41,753 bases of DNA, from contig JAUIHS010000031.1 of the NCBI GenBank assembly GCA_030432255.1, positions 1 through 41,753 of the forward strand, written 5' to 3'. The translations under genes and the position numbers were made by a program. Of the stretch, positions 32,472 through 40,539 are shown piece by piece. The number at the start of each line of letters is the position of its first letter. The first letter of the stretch is position 1. Below the pieces are notes generated by a model. The model saw only the letters and a list, made by a program, of their open reading frames with translations. It did not search any database and had not been told where the DNA came from. The DNA comes from Phycisphaerae bacterium. Its GTDB lineage: Bacteria; Planctomycetota; Phycisphaerae; Phycisphaerales; UBA1924.

Positions 32472-32760
32472 TGGGATGGGGAGTCGGGAAGCGGGAAGCG
32501 GGAAGCGGGAAGCGGGAAGCGGGAAGCGGGAAGCGGGAAGCGGGAAGCGGGAAGCGGGAAGCGGGAAGCGGGAAGCGGGATGGTGCGCCTTCGGCGTTCA
32601 TTCTGATGAGCTTCCGCTCAACTGAGTACGTGCAGATTCCATGTGGAGCGGAAGCTCCGAGGCACAGTGCCGAAGGCGCTCCATCCCGACTCCCGTTTCC
32701 CGACTCCCGTTTCCCAGCTCCCAACTCCCACCCAACTCCTCCCGACTCCCGTTCCAAGAT
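32472..32760. repeat. composite palindromic element, copy C, with GGGAAGC tandem array
   Basis: GGGAAGC is repeated 13 times without error (32486-32576). The middle arms GCGCCTTCGGC and GCCGAAGGCGC follow on either side of the inner arms GAGCTTCCGCTC (32608-32619) and GAGCGGAAGCTC (32646-32657). The right shell is CCCGACTCCCGTTTCCC words (32683-32755). It starts right after the RNase HII-like stop and ends just before the ribD promoter. It is the best preserved of the three core-bearing copies. Confidence 0.9.
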
Positions 32761-32767
32761 CCCACGC

Positions 32768-32773
32768 TATAAG
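32768..32773 (+). promoter_or_regulatory. ribD -10 element
   Basis: TATAAG, with eight bases to the ATG at 32782. The implied leader is only a few bases or none, and no ribosome site is seen. Confidence 0.4.
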
Positions 32774-32781
32774 CTGTTGCA

Positions 32782-33909
32782 ATGTCATCCTCACTGGATC
32801 GATCGATGCTGCATCGGGCGGCGCTGCTGGCGCTGCGGGGGTTCGGTGCCGTGGAGTCCAACCCGATGGTCGGGTGTGTGATCGGTCGCGAGGATGGGAC
32901 GGTTCTGGGGCTGGGGCACTATCGTCGCTACGGCGGGCCGCATGCGGAAGTGGATGCGCTGCGGAATTGTCGGGAACGCGGCCATGATCCGCGTGGTGCG
33001 ACGGTGTGGGTGACGTTGGAGCCGTGCTGTTGTCATCAGAAGACGCCGCCATGTACCGAGGCGTTGATCAAGGCAGGTGTCGCGCGCGTGGTGGCGGCGC
33101 GTCGGGATCCACATCCCGCGGCGGTGGGCGGACTCGAACAGCTCGAGGCGGCGGGCATCGAGGTCACGGTGGAATCAGGGTGTGCGCTGGCGACGGGGGC
33201 CGCGGCGTCATTCGTGCATCGCGTTGAGACACGTCTGCCATGGGTGATCGGAAAGTGGGCGCAGACGATTGACGGTCGGACGGCGACGCGTTCCGGCGAG
33301 TCCCAGTGGATCACGGGCCCGGTGGCGCGGCGGCACGTGCACCAGTTGCGCGGACGGGTCGATGCGATACTCACGGGGATGGGCACGGTGGATGCGGACG
33401 ACCCGACGTTGACGTGCCGGGGCGTGCATGCGCGGCGGACGGCGCGGCGTGTGGTGATTGATCCGATGCTGGAGATCTGTCCGAAGAGTCGACTGCTCTC
33501 GACGCTGGACCAGGCGCCGTTGACGATCCTGACGAGCTTTGATGCACCAGCCCATGCGCGTCGGTCGCTGGAGGATCTGGGTGTGGATGTGGTACCCCTG
33601 CCGGAAGACGACGAGACCGGGCTCGACATCAAGGAGGGGTTGCTGCACCTGGCGGTGATGAATGATGTTTCGGTTGTGATGACCGAGGCGGGGTCAGGCG
33701 TACTGGGTGAACTGCTGGACCTTGGGCTGATGCACGAAGCGTGGGTGTACGTGGGATCGGTGCTGATGGGTGATGTGGCAGCGCGGGGGGCGCTGGCGGG
33801 TGAGGAGCGGGTGCGCCTGTCGGATGCATCGCGCATGACGCTGATGCACACGAAGCGGCTGGGACAGGACGTGTTGCTTCGGTACCGGGTCGGGGACACC
33901 GACCGGTGA
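32782..33909 (+). CDS. ribD: bifunctional riboflavin biosynthesis deaminase/reductase
   Basis: A 375-residue two-domain enzyme for the second and third steps of riboflavin synthesis. The N-terminal deaminase domain has VESNPMVGCVI, PHAEVDAL (zinc ligand and proton shuttle) and LEPCCCHQKTPPCTEAL. The usual form is EPCxHxGxTPPC, so the inner residues differ (Gly to Gln), while both zinc cysteines are kept. The C-terminal reductase domain has KWAQTIDGRTATRSGESQWI, then RHVHQLR and ILTGMGTVDADDPTLTCR, and EAGSGVLGELLDLGL. No other rib genes are in view. Confidence 0.95.
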   Translation: MSSSLDRSMLHRAALLALRGFGAVESNPMVGCVIGREDGTVLGLGHYRRYGGPHAEVDALRNCRERGHDPRGATVWVTLEPCCCHQKTPPCTEALIKAGVARVVAARRDPHPAAVGGLEQLEAAGIEVTVESGCALATGAAASFVHRVETRLPWVIGKWAQTIDGRTATRSGESQWITGPVARRHVHQLRGRVDAILTGMGTVDADDPTLTCRGVHARRTARRVVIDPMLEICPKSRLLSTLDQAPLTILTSFDAPAHARRSLEDLGVDVVPLPEDDETGLDIKEGLLHLAVMNDVSVVMTEAGSGVLGELLDLGLMHEAWVYVGSVLMGDVAARGALAGEERVRLSDASRMTLMHTKRLGQDVLLRYRVGDTDR

Positions 33910-34042
33910 AGCGCGAGCGAGGACGTCCGGTATCTGTGGTGGTTGACGGACGGTGGTCGCGATGGAGCTGGATTGCGCTGGCAACGCCCGGGTGATCTGG
34001 TAGGCTTCTTCCTCCACATCTGTTCGAAGGAGAGAGATCAAG

Positions 34043-34672
34043 ATGATGCGTTGCGTATTGCCTGTGTGTCTGCTGGGTGCCGCGGGGTCTGTCTCGGGAA
34101 CGCCGTACGGTCCGGCACCGGGCGGCAACATTCCGGACAACGATGCCATCGGTTTCCTCTCGCCGATCGTTGTGGAGCAGAGTTTCCCGATCACGTCAGT
34201 GTCCGTCACGATCGAGGGCCTGGATCACGGTTACAGTTCAGACCTGACCATCGAGTTGCGTCACCAGGGCGTCAGCACGCCGACGTCGCTCGTGCTGAAC
34301 CTCAATTTCGGTGAGGATGCGGACTTCAACGGAACGTACACGTTCGCGGACACGGGCGCCAACCTGTGGACGACGGCCGGCCCGTTGTGCTGCCTCGAAG
34401 ATATCCCGGAAGGCACCTATCGCGCTTCGGGTTCCGGTGGCACAGTCATCAGCCTGGACAGCAAGTATGGCGGCGAGGATGCCCAGGGCGTCTGGCTGCT
34501 GCGCATTGCCGATGACGACTTCCTCGTCGCGGGTGAGTTCCTCGACTGGTCGCTCGAACTCGGCGGCGGCCCCGCGTGTTCGCACATCGACGGTGACATC
34601 GATGGCAATCTCGCCGTGAACTTCGATGACCTGAACCTGCTGCTCGGAAACTGGGGCGTCGTCTGCGAGTAG
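34043..34672 (+). CDS. secreted P-domain-like protein with dockerin-like tail
   Basis: A 209-residue protein with signal peptide (MRCVLPVCLLGAAGSVSG). The main part has the proprotein-convertase P-domain strand pattern: FPITSVSVTIEGLDHGYSSD, LTIELRHQG and then GVWLLRIADDDFLVAGEFLD with WSLEL. The C-terminal DGDIDGNLAVNFDDLNLLLG plus NWG is a single dockerin-like calcium loop, common in planctomycete secreted proteins. No peptidase domain is attached, so it may be a binding module. AGGAGAGAGATC precedes the start. The tail suggests attachment or complex formation outside the cell. Confidence 0.8.
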   Translation: MMRCVLPVCLLGAAGSVSGTPYGPAPGGNIPDNDAIGFLSPIVVEQSFPITSVSVTIEGLDHGYSSDLTIELRHQGVSTPTSLVLNLNFGEDADFNGTYTFADTGANLWTTAGPLCCLEDIPEGTYRASGSGGTVISLDSKYGGEDAQGVWLLRIADDDFLVAGEFLDWSLELGGGPACSHIDGDIDGNLAVNFDDLNLLLGNWGVVCE

Positions 34673-34681
34673 GAGGCGGAC

Positions 34682-34918
34682 TCAGGCCAGCGTCCGACTG
34701 AGGGTCGCCGCGAGAATGTCGCCCGCGGCTTGCTGCTCTTCGCTGCGCCGGACCATGCCCTGCCGAAGTTCAACTTCGATGCCGAGGTAGGCAGACGGTG
34801 CGAATCGGCTGCGGAGCGTGGTCGTCAGGCCATCGTCCGCACCGCGGTAGGGCTCGTTGAACGGACAGCGCAACGACGGATCGTGCCGTATCAGTTCTGA
34901 TTGCCAACGCTCGCAGGG
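34682..34918 (-). pseudogene. remnant of an N-formylglutamate amidohydrolase-like gene (C-terminal part)
   Basis: About 79 codons remain in frame, with the segment CPFNEPYRGADDGLTTTLRS, then FAPSAYLGIEVELRQGM. This is like the C-terminal 'N.PYRG.DG.TT.LR....YLGIE.E..Q' part of the N-formylglutamate amidohydrolase (HutG/FGase) family. The frame stays open upstream, but with no family-like residues and no ATG or GTG; only one TTG (34873) is available. The N-terminal two-thirds, with the catalytic motifs, is absent. It converges on the P-domain gene and lies in the promoter region of the next gene. A tiny live gene is less likely. Confidence 0.5.
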
Positions 34919-35034
34919 CCGCTCCAGGCGCGGGTACGATATCGTGCATGCGGCTCTTTGTCTGCAACGGTTGATCCGATGAGCGATAGAATCCTCACGA
35001 GTTTCATGGTCACCGGTCGCGTGATCGGCGCATC

Positions 35035-36189
35035 ATGCACCTCGATGAGTCGGGCCTGGAGGCCCGTTTTGCCATGGCAGACCACGCCCCTCCGTCGTCC
35101 GTCCGAATCTCCGGTCGGGCGCTCGCGCTCTTCGCGTTCGACATCGGCTTCCAGGTCGACCTCGATGCCGCCGAACCGCTGGTCCGGGAAGCCACGCGCC
35201 TCCGCGTCGTCCGGGCCCGGCGACCGGCTCCGGCCTGGTTCGACTACAGTCCGCCGCCCCTCCGACTGGTCGTCGAGGGTGACTCGGTCGCCGTCGATGG
35301 AGTACTCACGGAGCCGGGTGTCGAGATCCTCATCTACGACTTCGGTGCCGCACTGCTCACTTACACCATGCCGCTGCCCGATGACCTCGCGGACCTGCCT
35401 CAACTCGGCGTCTCGCTCTACGCGCACGTCGGCCTCGAAGCGGATGCCCGCCGTCGACTCGAGCGCGTGATGGAGGCCATCCAACCTGCCATCGAGCGAC
35501 CGAAGCTCTCCGATGCCGTCGAAGACTACGTGGTCTTCGCTATCACGTCCTGGGATGACAGGGCCCCGGTTGAGATCTTCGACGCGCATCGCAGCACCAT
35601 CGCGCAGGCGATCGAGGCGGAACGGGTCACACTCGCTCCCGAGCAGGTGCGCCGGTCGACGGAAGCCGCCATCTCGTACACCGAGCATGACATGGCGATC
35701 ATCGACTGGAATGCTGCGGTCGTCTTCGACGCTGAGCCGGAGGATGTCATCTCCGTCCTCCAGCATGCGAACATCGAGTTGCTGGAACTTCGCACGCTCG
35801 ACTCGGAACTCGATGCCATCCTCGACCATGCCGATGAGACGCTCGCCGCGCTGACTCGCACCCGCTTCTGGCCGGCCTTCGCCTCCAGCGGCATGCTGCG
35901 GCGATTCGCTTCGGTACAGACCGATGCCGCCGTGATGTTCGAGGGCGTCAACAACGCCATCAAGCTGCTCGGCAACCAGTACCTCGCGCGCCTCTATCGC
36001 CTCGCGGCGGCGCGTCTCGACCTGCCCTCGTGGCAGTCAAGCGTGCAGCGGAAACTGGAGGCGACAGAGAGCCTGTATCAGAAGATGTCCGACTCGACCT
36101 CGACCAAACGACTCGAAGTGTTGGAGTGGGTGATCATCGTCCTGATCGCGGTGTCCATCGTGCTGCCCTTCACGCCGTGGTATCACTGA
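35035..36189 (+). CDS. RMD1/YagE (DUF155) family protein
   Basis: A 384-residue protein. Features of the DUF155 family are ALFAFDIGFQVDLD near the N-terminus, VEILIYDFGAALLTYTMPLP in the middle, and the C-terminal half with DVISVLQHANIELLELRTLD (helices with repeated Leu). One C-terminal membrane helix (WVIIVLIAVSIVLPF) anchors it, with only a few residues after it. Yeast members act in mitochondria and in meiotic division; bacterial roles are not established. A -10-like TAGAAT lies at 34987-34992. The start may also be 35074 (MADHAPP). Confidence 0.8.
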   Translation: MHLDESGLEARFAMADHAPPSSVRISGRALALFAFDIGFQVDLDAAEPLVREATRLRVVRARRPAPAWFDYSPPPLRLVVEGDSVAVDGVLTEPGVEILIYDFGAALLTYTMPLPDDLADLPQLGVSLYAHVGLEADARRRLERVMEAIQPAIERPKLSDAVEDYVVFAITSWDDRAPVEIFDAHRSTIAQAIEAERVTLAPEQVRRSTEAAISYTEHDMAIIDWNAAVVFDAEPEDVISVLQHANIELLELRTLDSELDAILDHADETLAALTRTRFWPAFASSGMLRRFASVQTDAAVMFEGVNNAIKLLGNQYLARLYRLAAARLDLPSWQSSVQRKLEATESLYQKMSDSTSTKRLEVLEWVIIVLIAVSIVLPFTPWYH

Positions 36190-36202
36190 CGCGGTGGAGC
36201 GG

Positions 36203-37576
36203 TCAGTCGTCGCTGTAGAAGTTCTCCCAACTGGTGGCATTGACAGGGTCGTTGACGTCCTGGCCGGGGAAGGTATCGTCGAAGGGCTCCATCACCGTGT
36301 CGAAGGCGGAGTTGCTGCTGAAGACCACGGGGTCGAATGTGTTGCTCTGGAACCCGAAGCGGTTACCCGCCGCATTGCACTCGTGGATGCGGCTGTACTG
36401 ACTGAGCGCGAATCCAGTCCCGGAGGACTGGCCGTTGGATGAGCAACTCTGTGCCAGTCCTCTGATCGTAATGCCAGTGATCGAATTGGCCCATGCCATG
36501 CTTCCGAAGGCCAGGGATGCGCTCATACCATTGTCGTTATCGCTCGCAGCAGCGAAGGAGAGCGAACACCCCGTGTTCGTGTAGATACCGAACTCGTTAT
36601 TGGTTCGTCCGGCCACCACGGACACGGCAGAACCGAAGCTCGTCCAGATCCCGCTCTCACCATTGTCTTTGCCGCTGCAGGCCGCCACTGTGGCCGCGAA
36701 GCCCGTCCGGATGCCGTCGGTCCCGTTCAGGGTGGCGCCGCAGCCGCGCACGATGGCGCGATGACCGGTGTTGATGCCGCTCAGTGTGTTCCGATCGGTG
36801 TTGCACGCCGTGAAGTTGCAGTCGTCCAGCGCCTCGATGCCGTGCTCGTTGTTGTCGTACGCGATACAGTCCGAAGCCTGCGAACTCATACCGAGCCGGA
36901 TGCCATCGCCACCATTGAACATCGAGGTGGAGTTGCGCACGATGCAGGCGAAATTCGTGTTGATGCCGTCCGCCGTGTTGTTGCGCACGATGCAACTGTC
37001 GATCAGGCAGCCGGAGTAGACCTGGATCCCGTGCCCGCCATTGCCGCGGGCATTGCAGCGCCGCACCGCACCCCCCTCGTAGATGTTGATGCCGTCATCG
37101 TGGTTGTCGACCACCGAGATGTCTTCGATGATGGCGGCCTTCTGCGAGAGTTCGCTGAAGCCGCGAATGCCCTGGCGTCCCCACCCGACGATACTGCCGT
37201 TGCGGACGGTGACATGGTTCCCGCTGATGCGGATGCCTTCGCGTGACTCGGAGACGCCCTCGAGCATGGCGCCGTTGAGGTCGAGCACCACGTGCGATCC
37301 GGTGATGCGAATGCCCGTCTTGCCCACCTCGCCCATGAGGTTACCGGTGAGGTAGTACGACCCGGACTGGGAAATCACGTAGGTGTTGGCGGAGTCGCCC
37401 GGCGTGGTGTCGGGACCGACCGGGATTCGCGGCTCCACTTCCGCGAGTGTCTTCATGGTCGGCGCCACGGGTCCGGCGGGCGGATCAATGGGCCCACCCC
37501 GTGCGAGCATCGCGGTCGCAACGAGAATGGTGAGGCAGGTGGCGATGAGGGTGACGGTATAGCGGCGATCGTTCAT
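36203..37576 (-). CDS. secreted parallel beta-helix protein, paralogue 1
   Basis: A 457-residue protein with a signal peptide (RRYTVTLIATCLTILVATAM, LARGG). After GPIDPPAGPVAPTMKTL comes SGSYYLTGNLMGEVGKTGIR and VVLDLNG. This is the entry to a right-handed beta-helix made of about 20-residue coils with DGI, HGI and GI turns (NNTADGINTNF, NTLSGINTGH, GTDGIRTGF). The family often holds sugar-binding or lyase enzymes, but I see no catalytic cluster. The final coil ends WENFYSDD. It is a tandem paralogue of the next gene, exactly the same length. The pair could bind polysaccharide at the surface. Confidence 0.85.
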   Translation of the reverse strand: MNDRRYTVTLIATCLTILVATAMLARGGPIDPPAGPVAPTMKTLAEVEPRIPVGPDTTPGDSANTYVISQSGSYYLTGNLMGEVGKTGIRITGSHVVLDLNGAMLEGVSESREGIRISGNHVTVRNGSIVGWGRQGIRGFSELSQKAAIIEDISVVDNHDDGINIYEGGAVRRCNARGNGGHGIQVYSGCLIDSCIVRNNTADGINTNFACIVRNSTSMFNGGDGIRLGMSSQASDCIAYDNNEHGIEALDDCNFTACNTDRNTLSGINTGHRAIVRGCGATLNGTDGIRTGFAATVAACSGKDNGESGIWTSFGSAVSVVAGRTNNEFGIYTNTGCSLSFAAASDNDNGMSASLAFGSMAWANSITGITIRGLAQSCSSNGQSSGTGFALSQYSRIHECNAAGNRFGFQSNTFDPVVFSSNSAFDTVMEPFDDTFPGQDVNDPVNATSWENFYSDD

Positions 37577-37579
37577 TGT

Positions 37580-37622
37580 TGAGTATCAGGTGTTGGGGGT
37601 TGGGGGGATTGGATTGAGGGTC
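37580..37622. repeat. short G-rich simple sequence between the beta-helix genes
   Basis: GGTGTTGGGGGTTGGGGGG-type words fill the 48-bp gap just downstream of the second beta-helix gene, similar to the shells at 1.9 and 27 kb. There is no core palindrome. Confidence 0.5.
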
Positions 37623-37624
37623 GA

Positions 37625-38998
37625 TCAGGGCAGCGAATCTGCGGTGTTCTGCCAGGCCCCGGTACCGATGGGCGTCGTTGCGTTCTGCCCGCTGTAGGTG
37701 CCGAAGTAGTTGGCGTCGCTGTTGAAGAAGGCGGAGTTGGCGCTGAAGATGTTTGGCGAACCGTTCTGGGTGAAACCGTGATAATCGTTGGACACGGCAG
37801 AACAACCGTGGATGCGGGCGCTTCCGCCACCGGAGATCCCGCTCCAGTTGTCGTCGGCAAGGCTGCAGGTCAGCAGTCCGCCGACGCTGAAACCCAGATT
37901 GGAGTTGCCTCGGGCGCTGCTGGCGATGACAGTGCCGCCTGCGAAGATGCCCGTGGAGTTTCTCGTTCCACTCAGGAAACCACCGGCGCCGCCACGGCCG
38001 ATGAATGTACCGAACCCTGTGTTGTCGCGCCCGGCGGCGGTCGTCACCACCGATCCCTCTTCGGTCAGGATGCCGCCAGTGTCATTGCTGCCGGCCACCG
38101 ACTCCGTGACGATGCAGCCCGCCTCCAGGTCGAACCCAGCCCCACCGTTATTTCCCGCGGTACACCCTCGCAGCACCGTGTAATCGGCGCAGCTGAATCC
38201 ATCGTCGAGGTTGAGGTCAGCCGAGCAGGAAGAGAAGGCGCAGCTCGATAGCGATTCGTATCCGAAGAGGATATTGCCGTTGGAGGTACACTCGACGATC
38301 TGCGACTGGCGTCCGACATCGAAACCGCTTCCGGAGTTCTGATATGCGCTGCATCTCCGGATGACGCATGCGGACGACGTGTTGAAGCCGTTCTCCACGT
38401 TGTTCCGCGAAATGCATCCTTCGATCAGGCAGTTGATGTAGGTCTTGATGCCATGTCCGTCATTGCTGTGAGCGACGCAGTTGCGCACCACGCCGCCGGT
38501 ATATATTTCGATGCCGTCATTCCCGTTGTCGACGGCATGAATGTTCTCGATGATGGCGCTTCTCTGACTGAGTTCGCTGAACGCGCGCAGACCCTGTCGA
38601 CCCCAGTTCCGCAGGAACCCGTTGCGGACGACAACATCATTGCTGTAGATGCGAATGCCCTCACGTGACTCGGCGACGCCCTCGAGGGAGAAGCCGTTGA
38701 GATCGAGCACGACGGGCGAAGCCGTAATGCGAATGCCGGTCTTGCCGACCTCGCCCATGAGGTTGCCGGTGAGGTAGTAGGAGCCGGGCTCATCGATGAT
38801 GTAGATGTTGGCGGAGTCGCCCGGCGTCGTGTCGTGGCTCACCGGCGTGCGTGCCTCGACATCGGACAACGTTCTCATGGTCGGTGCGATGGGTCCCGCA
38901 GGGGGGTCCAGGGGGCCGCCGCGAGCCAGCATGGAAGTGGCGATGAGAATGGTTGCGCAGGCGGCAAACAGGGTGAGCGCATAGCGTCCGTTGGTCAT
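37625..38998 (-). CDS. secreted parallel beta-helix protein, paralogue 2
   Basis: A 457-residue protein with a signal peptide (ALTLFAACATILIATSM, LARGG). The first about 150 residues are nearly identical in pattern to paralogue 1 (GGPLDPPAGPIAPTMRTLSD; SYYLTGNLMGEVGKTGIRI). The remaining coils diverge more and carry more Cys and Ser (CISRNNVENGFNTSSACVIR). The ending is WQNTADSLP. GGAGGAAGCCTC precedes the start at 38998. It probably precedes paralogue 1 in the same operon, with 48 bases between. Confidence 0.85.
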   Translation of the reverse strand: MTNGRYALTLFAACATILIATSMLARGGPLDPPAGPIAPTMRTLSDVEARTPVSHDTTPGDSANIYIIDEPGSYYLTGNLMGEVGKTGIRITASPVVLDLNGFSLEGVAESREGIRIYSNDVVVRNGFLRNWGRQGLRAFSELSQRSAIIENIHAVDNGNDGIEIYTGGVVRNCVAHSNDGHGIKTYINCLIEGCISRNNVENGFNTSSACVIRRCSAYQNSGSGFDVGRQSQIVECTSNGNILFGYESLSSCAFSSCSADLNLDDGFSCADYTVLRGCTAGNNGGAGFDLEAGCIVTESVAGSNDTGGILTEEGSVVTTAAGRDNTGFGTFIGRGGAGGFLSGTRNSTGIFAGGTVIASSARGNSNLGFSVGGLLTCSLADDNWSGISGGGSARIHGCSAVSNDYHGFTQNGSPNIFSANSAFFNSDANYFGTYSGQNATTPIGTGAWQNTADSLP

Positions 38999-39059
38999 GA
39001 GGCTTCCTCCGATGGGGGTGGCTTCCATCGTATGAAGCGACATCCGGCGAACGAAGTCC

Positions 39060-39205
39060 TATTGGGGTGGTTGGTGGCAGGTCGCTGGTGGCAGGGTGAA
39101 GACAGAGAGGGCGGAGAGGATGGGGTGTCGCCGCCGGGCTTCGCTCAGGCCTCTGGCTTTCCGGGCCCAACCACCAACCACCAGCAACCAGCTACCAGCT
39201 ACCTC
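39060..39205. repeat. simple-sequence shells with TTGGTGG / CCAACCACC words
   Basis: The left side has GGTGGTTGGTGGCAGG and GCTGGTGGCAGG words; the right side has CCAACCACCAACCACC and CAACCAGCTACCAGCTACC words that match the left in complement. The right arm ends at the sucB stop codon. The middle (GAGAGGGCGGAGAGGATGGG) has no copy of the GAGCTTCCGCTC core. Confidence 0.7.
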
Positions 39206-40495
39206 TCACACCTCCAGCATCAGCCGTTCCGGATCCTCGATGCACTCCTTGATGTGCTTGAGGAATCCGACGGCGCCGGCGCCGTCGACGATGCGGTGGT
39301 CGTAGCTCAGGGCGAGGTACATCATCGGGCGGATCGCGACCTCACCCGGACGGTCCGGATGCTCGATCGGACGCTTGATGATGTTGTGCATGCCCAGAAT
39401 GCCGGATTGCGGCGGGTTCAGAATCGGTGTCGACATCATGGAGCCGTACACACCGCCATTCGAAATCGTGAAAGTGCCCCCCTGCATGTCTTCCAGGGTC
39501 AGCTTGCCATCCCGCGCCTTCTTCGCCAGGTCGAGGATGCCGGATTCGATGCCCGCGAAACTCAGCGACTCCGCATTGCGGACCACGGGGACCACCAGGC
39601 CCTTGTCCGTGCCCACCGCAACCGCGATGTCGCAGTAATCGTGATGCTCCATCTCGGGCCCCTTCTCACCCTCGACGATGTACGCATTCACGTTCGGGAA
39701 CTTCTGCAGCGCCGAGCACGCGGCCTTCATGAAGAAGGACATGAATCCCAGCTTCACGCCGTGGGTCTCGAGGAACGCCTCCTTCATCCGAGAGCGCAGG
39801 GCCATGACGTTCGTCATGTCGCACTCGTTGAAGGTCGTGAGCATCGCCGCCGTCTGCTGGGCTTCCACCAGCCGCGATGCGATGCGCTGACGCAGCGGGC
39901 TCATGCGCTCGCGGCGGACATTCCGCGACATGCCGCCGGACGGGGCCGACGGCGCCGGTGCAGCGCTGCCATTCTGATGCGTCTGGATGTACGCAAGGAC
40001 GTCGTGTTCGCGGATGCGTCCACCGGGTCCGGTACCGGCGATCTGACTGAGGCTGACGCCGTGCTCATCGGCGAGGCGCTGCGCGAGGGGCGTGGAGCGT
40101 GCCGCTCCCCCACCGCCGGATGCAGCGGCGGGCGCCGGCGTCGGCTCCGCCTTCTTCGGCGGCGCAGATCCGGCAGCGGATGACTTCTCAGCGGAGCCGG
40201 CGGCAGCGGCGACGGGCTCGGGCTTCTTCTCAGCCGTCTTGGATTCCGCGGGCGCTTCGGCAGACTCGTCGATGGAGCCGATGGTGGCGCCGACTTCGAC
40301 GGTCTCACCCTCGGCAACGCCCTGCTTGAGGACACCCGCAACAGTCGCGGGGAGCGCCTGCGTGACCTTGTCCGTCTCGATCTCGACGATTTCCTCATCA
40401 AGCTGGACGTAGTCACCGTCATTCTTGAGCCATGCGGAGATCACGCCTTCGGTGATGGACTCGCCAACGGGTGGGATCACGATGTCGGTTGCCAT
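39206..40495 (-). CDS. sucB: 2-oxoglutarate dehydrogenase E2, dihydrolipoyllysine succinyltransferase
   Basis: A 429-residue E2 subunit. The lipoyl domain has [13 protein letters not shown], with the lipoylated Lys at 43. An Ala/Pro/Lys/Glu-rich linker follows, then the subunit-binding domain ([34 protein letters not shown]) and the catalytic domain with the [20 protein letters not shown] ending (DHRxxDG). It moves the succinyl group from E1 to CoA. It is 44 bases downstream of sucA, in the usual order; no lpd gene is in view. SucB rather than another acyltransferase is indicated by the neighbour. Confidence 0.95.
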   Translation of the reverse strand: MATDIVIPPVGESITEGVISAWLKNDGDYVQLDEEIVEIETDKVTQALPATVAGVLKQGVAEGETVEVGATIGSIDESAEAPAESKTAEKKPEPVAAAAGSAEKSSAAGSAPPKKAEPTPAPAAASGGGGAARSTPLAQRLADEHGVSLSQIAGTGPGGRIREHDVLAYIQTHQNGSAAPAPSAPSGGMSRNVRRERMSPLRQRIASRLVEAQQTAAMLTTFNECDMTNVMALRSRMKEAFLETHGVKLGFMSFFMKAACSALQKFPNVNAYIVEGEKGPEMEHHDYCDIAVAVGTDKGLVVPVVRNAESLSFAGIESGILDLAKKARDGKLTLEDMQGGTFTISNGGVYGSMMSTPILNPPQSGILGMHNIIKRPIEHPDRPGEVAIRPMMYLALSYDHRIVDGAGAVGFLKHIKECIEDPERLMLEV

Positions 40496-40539
40496 GAGAG
40501 TCGGCCCCAGTCTGGATTCGGGGAGTGGATCAGTGTCGA

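Noticed and set aside
32486..32576. Tandem GGGAAGC repeats as a CRISPR array
   Set aside because: The units are seven bases with no spacers and no cas genes nearby.
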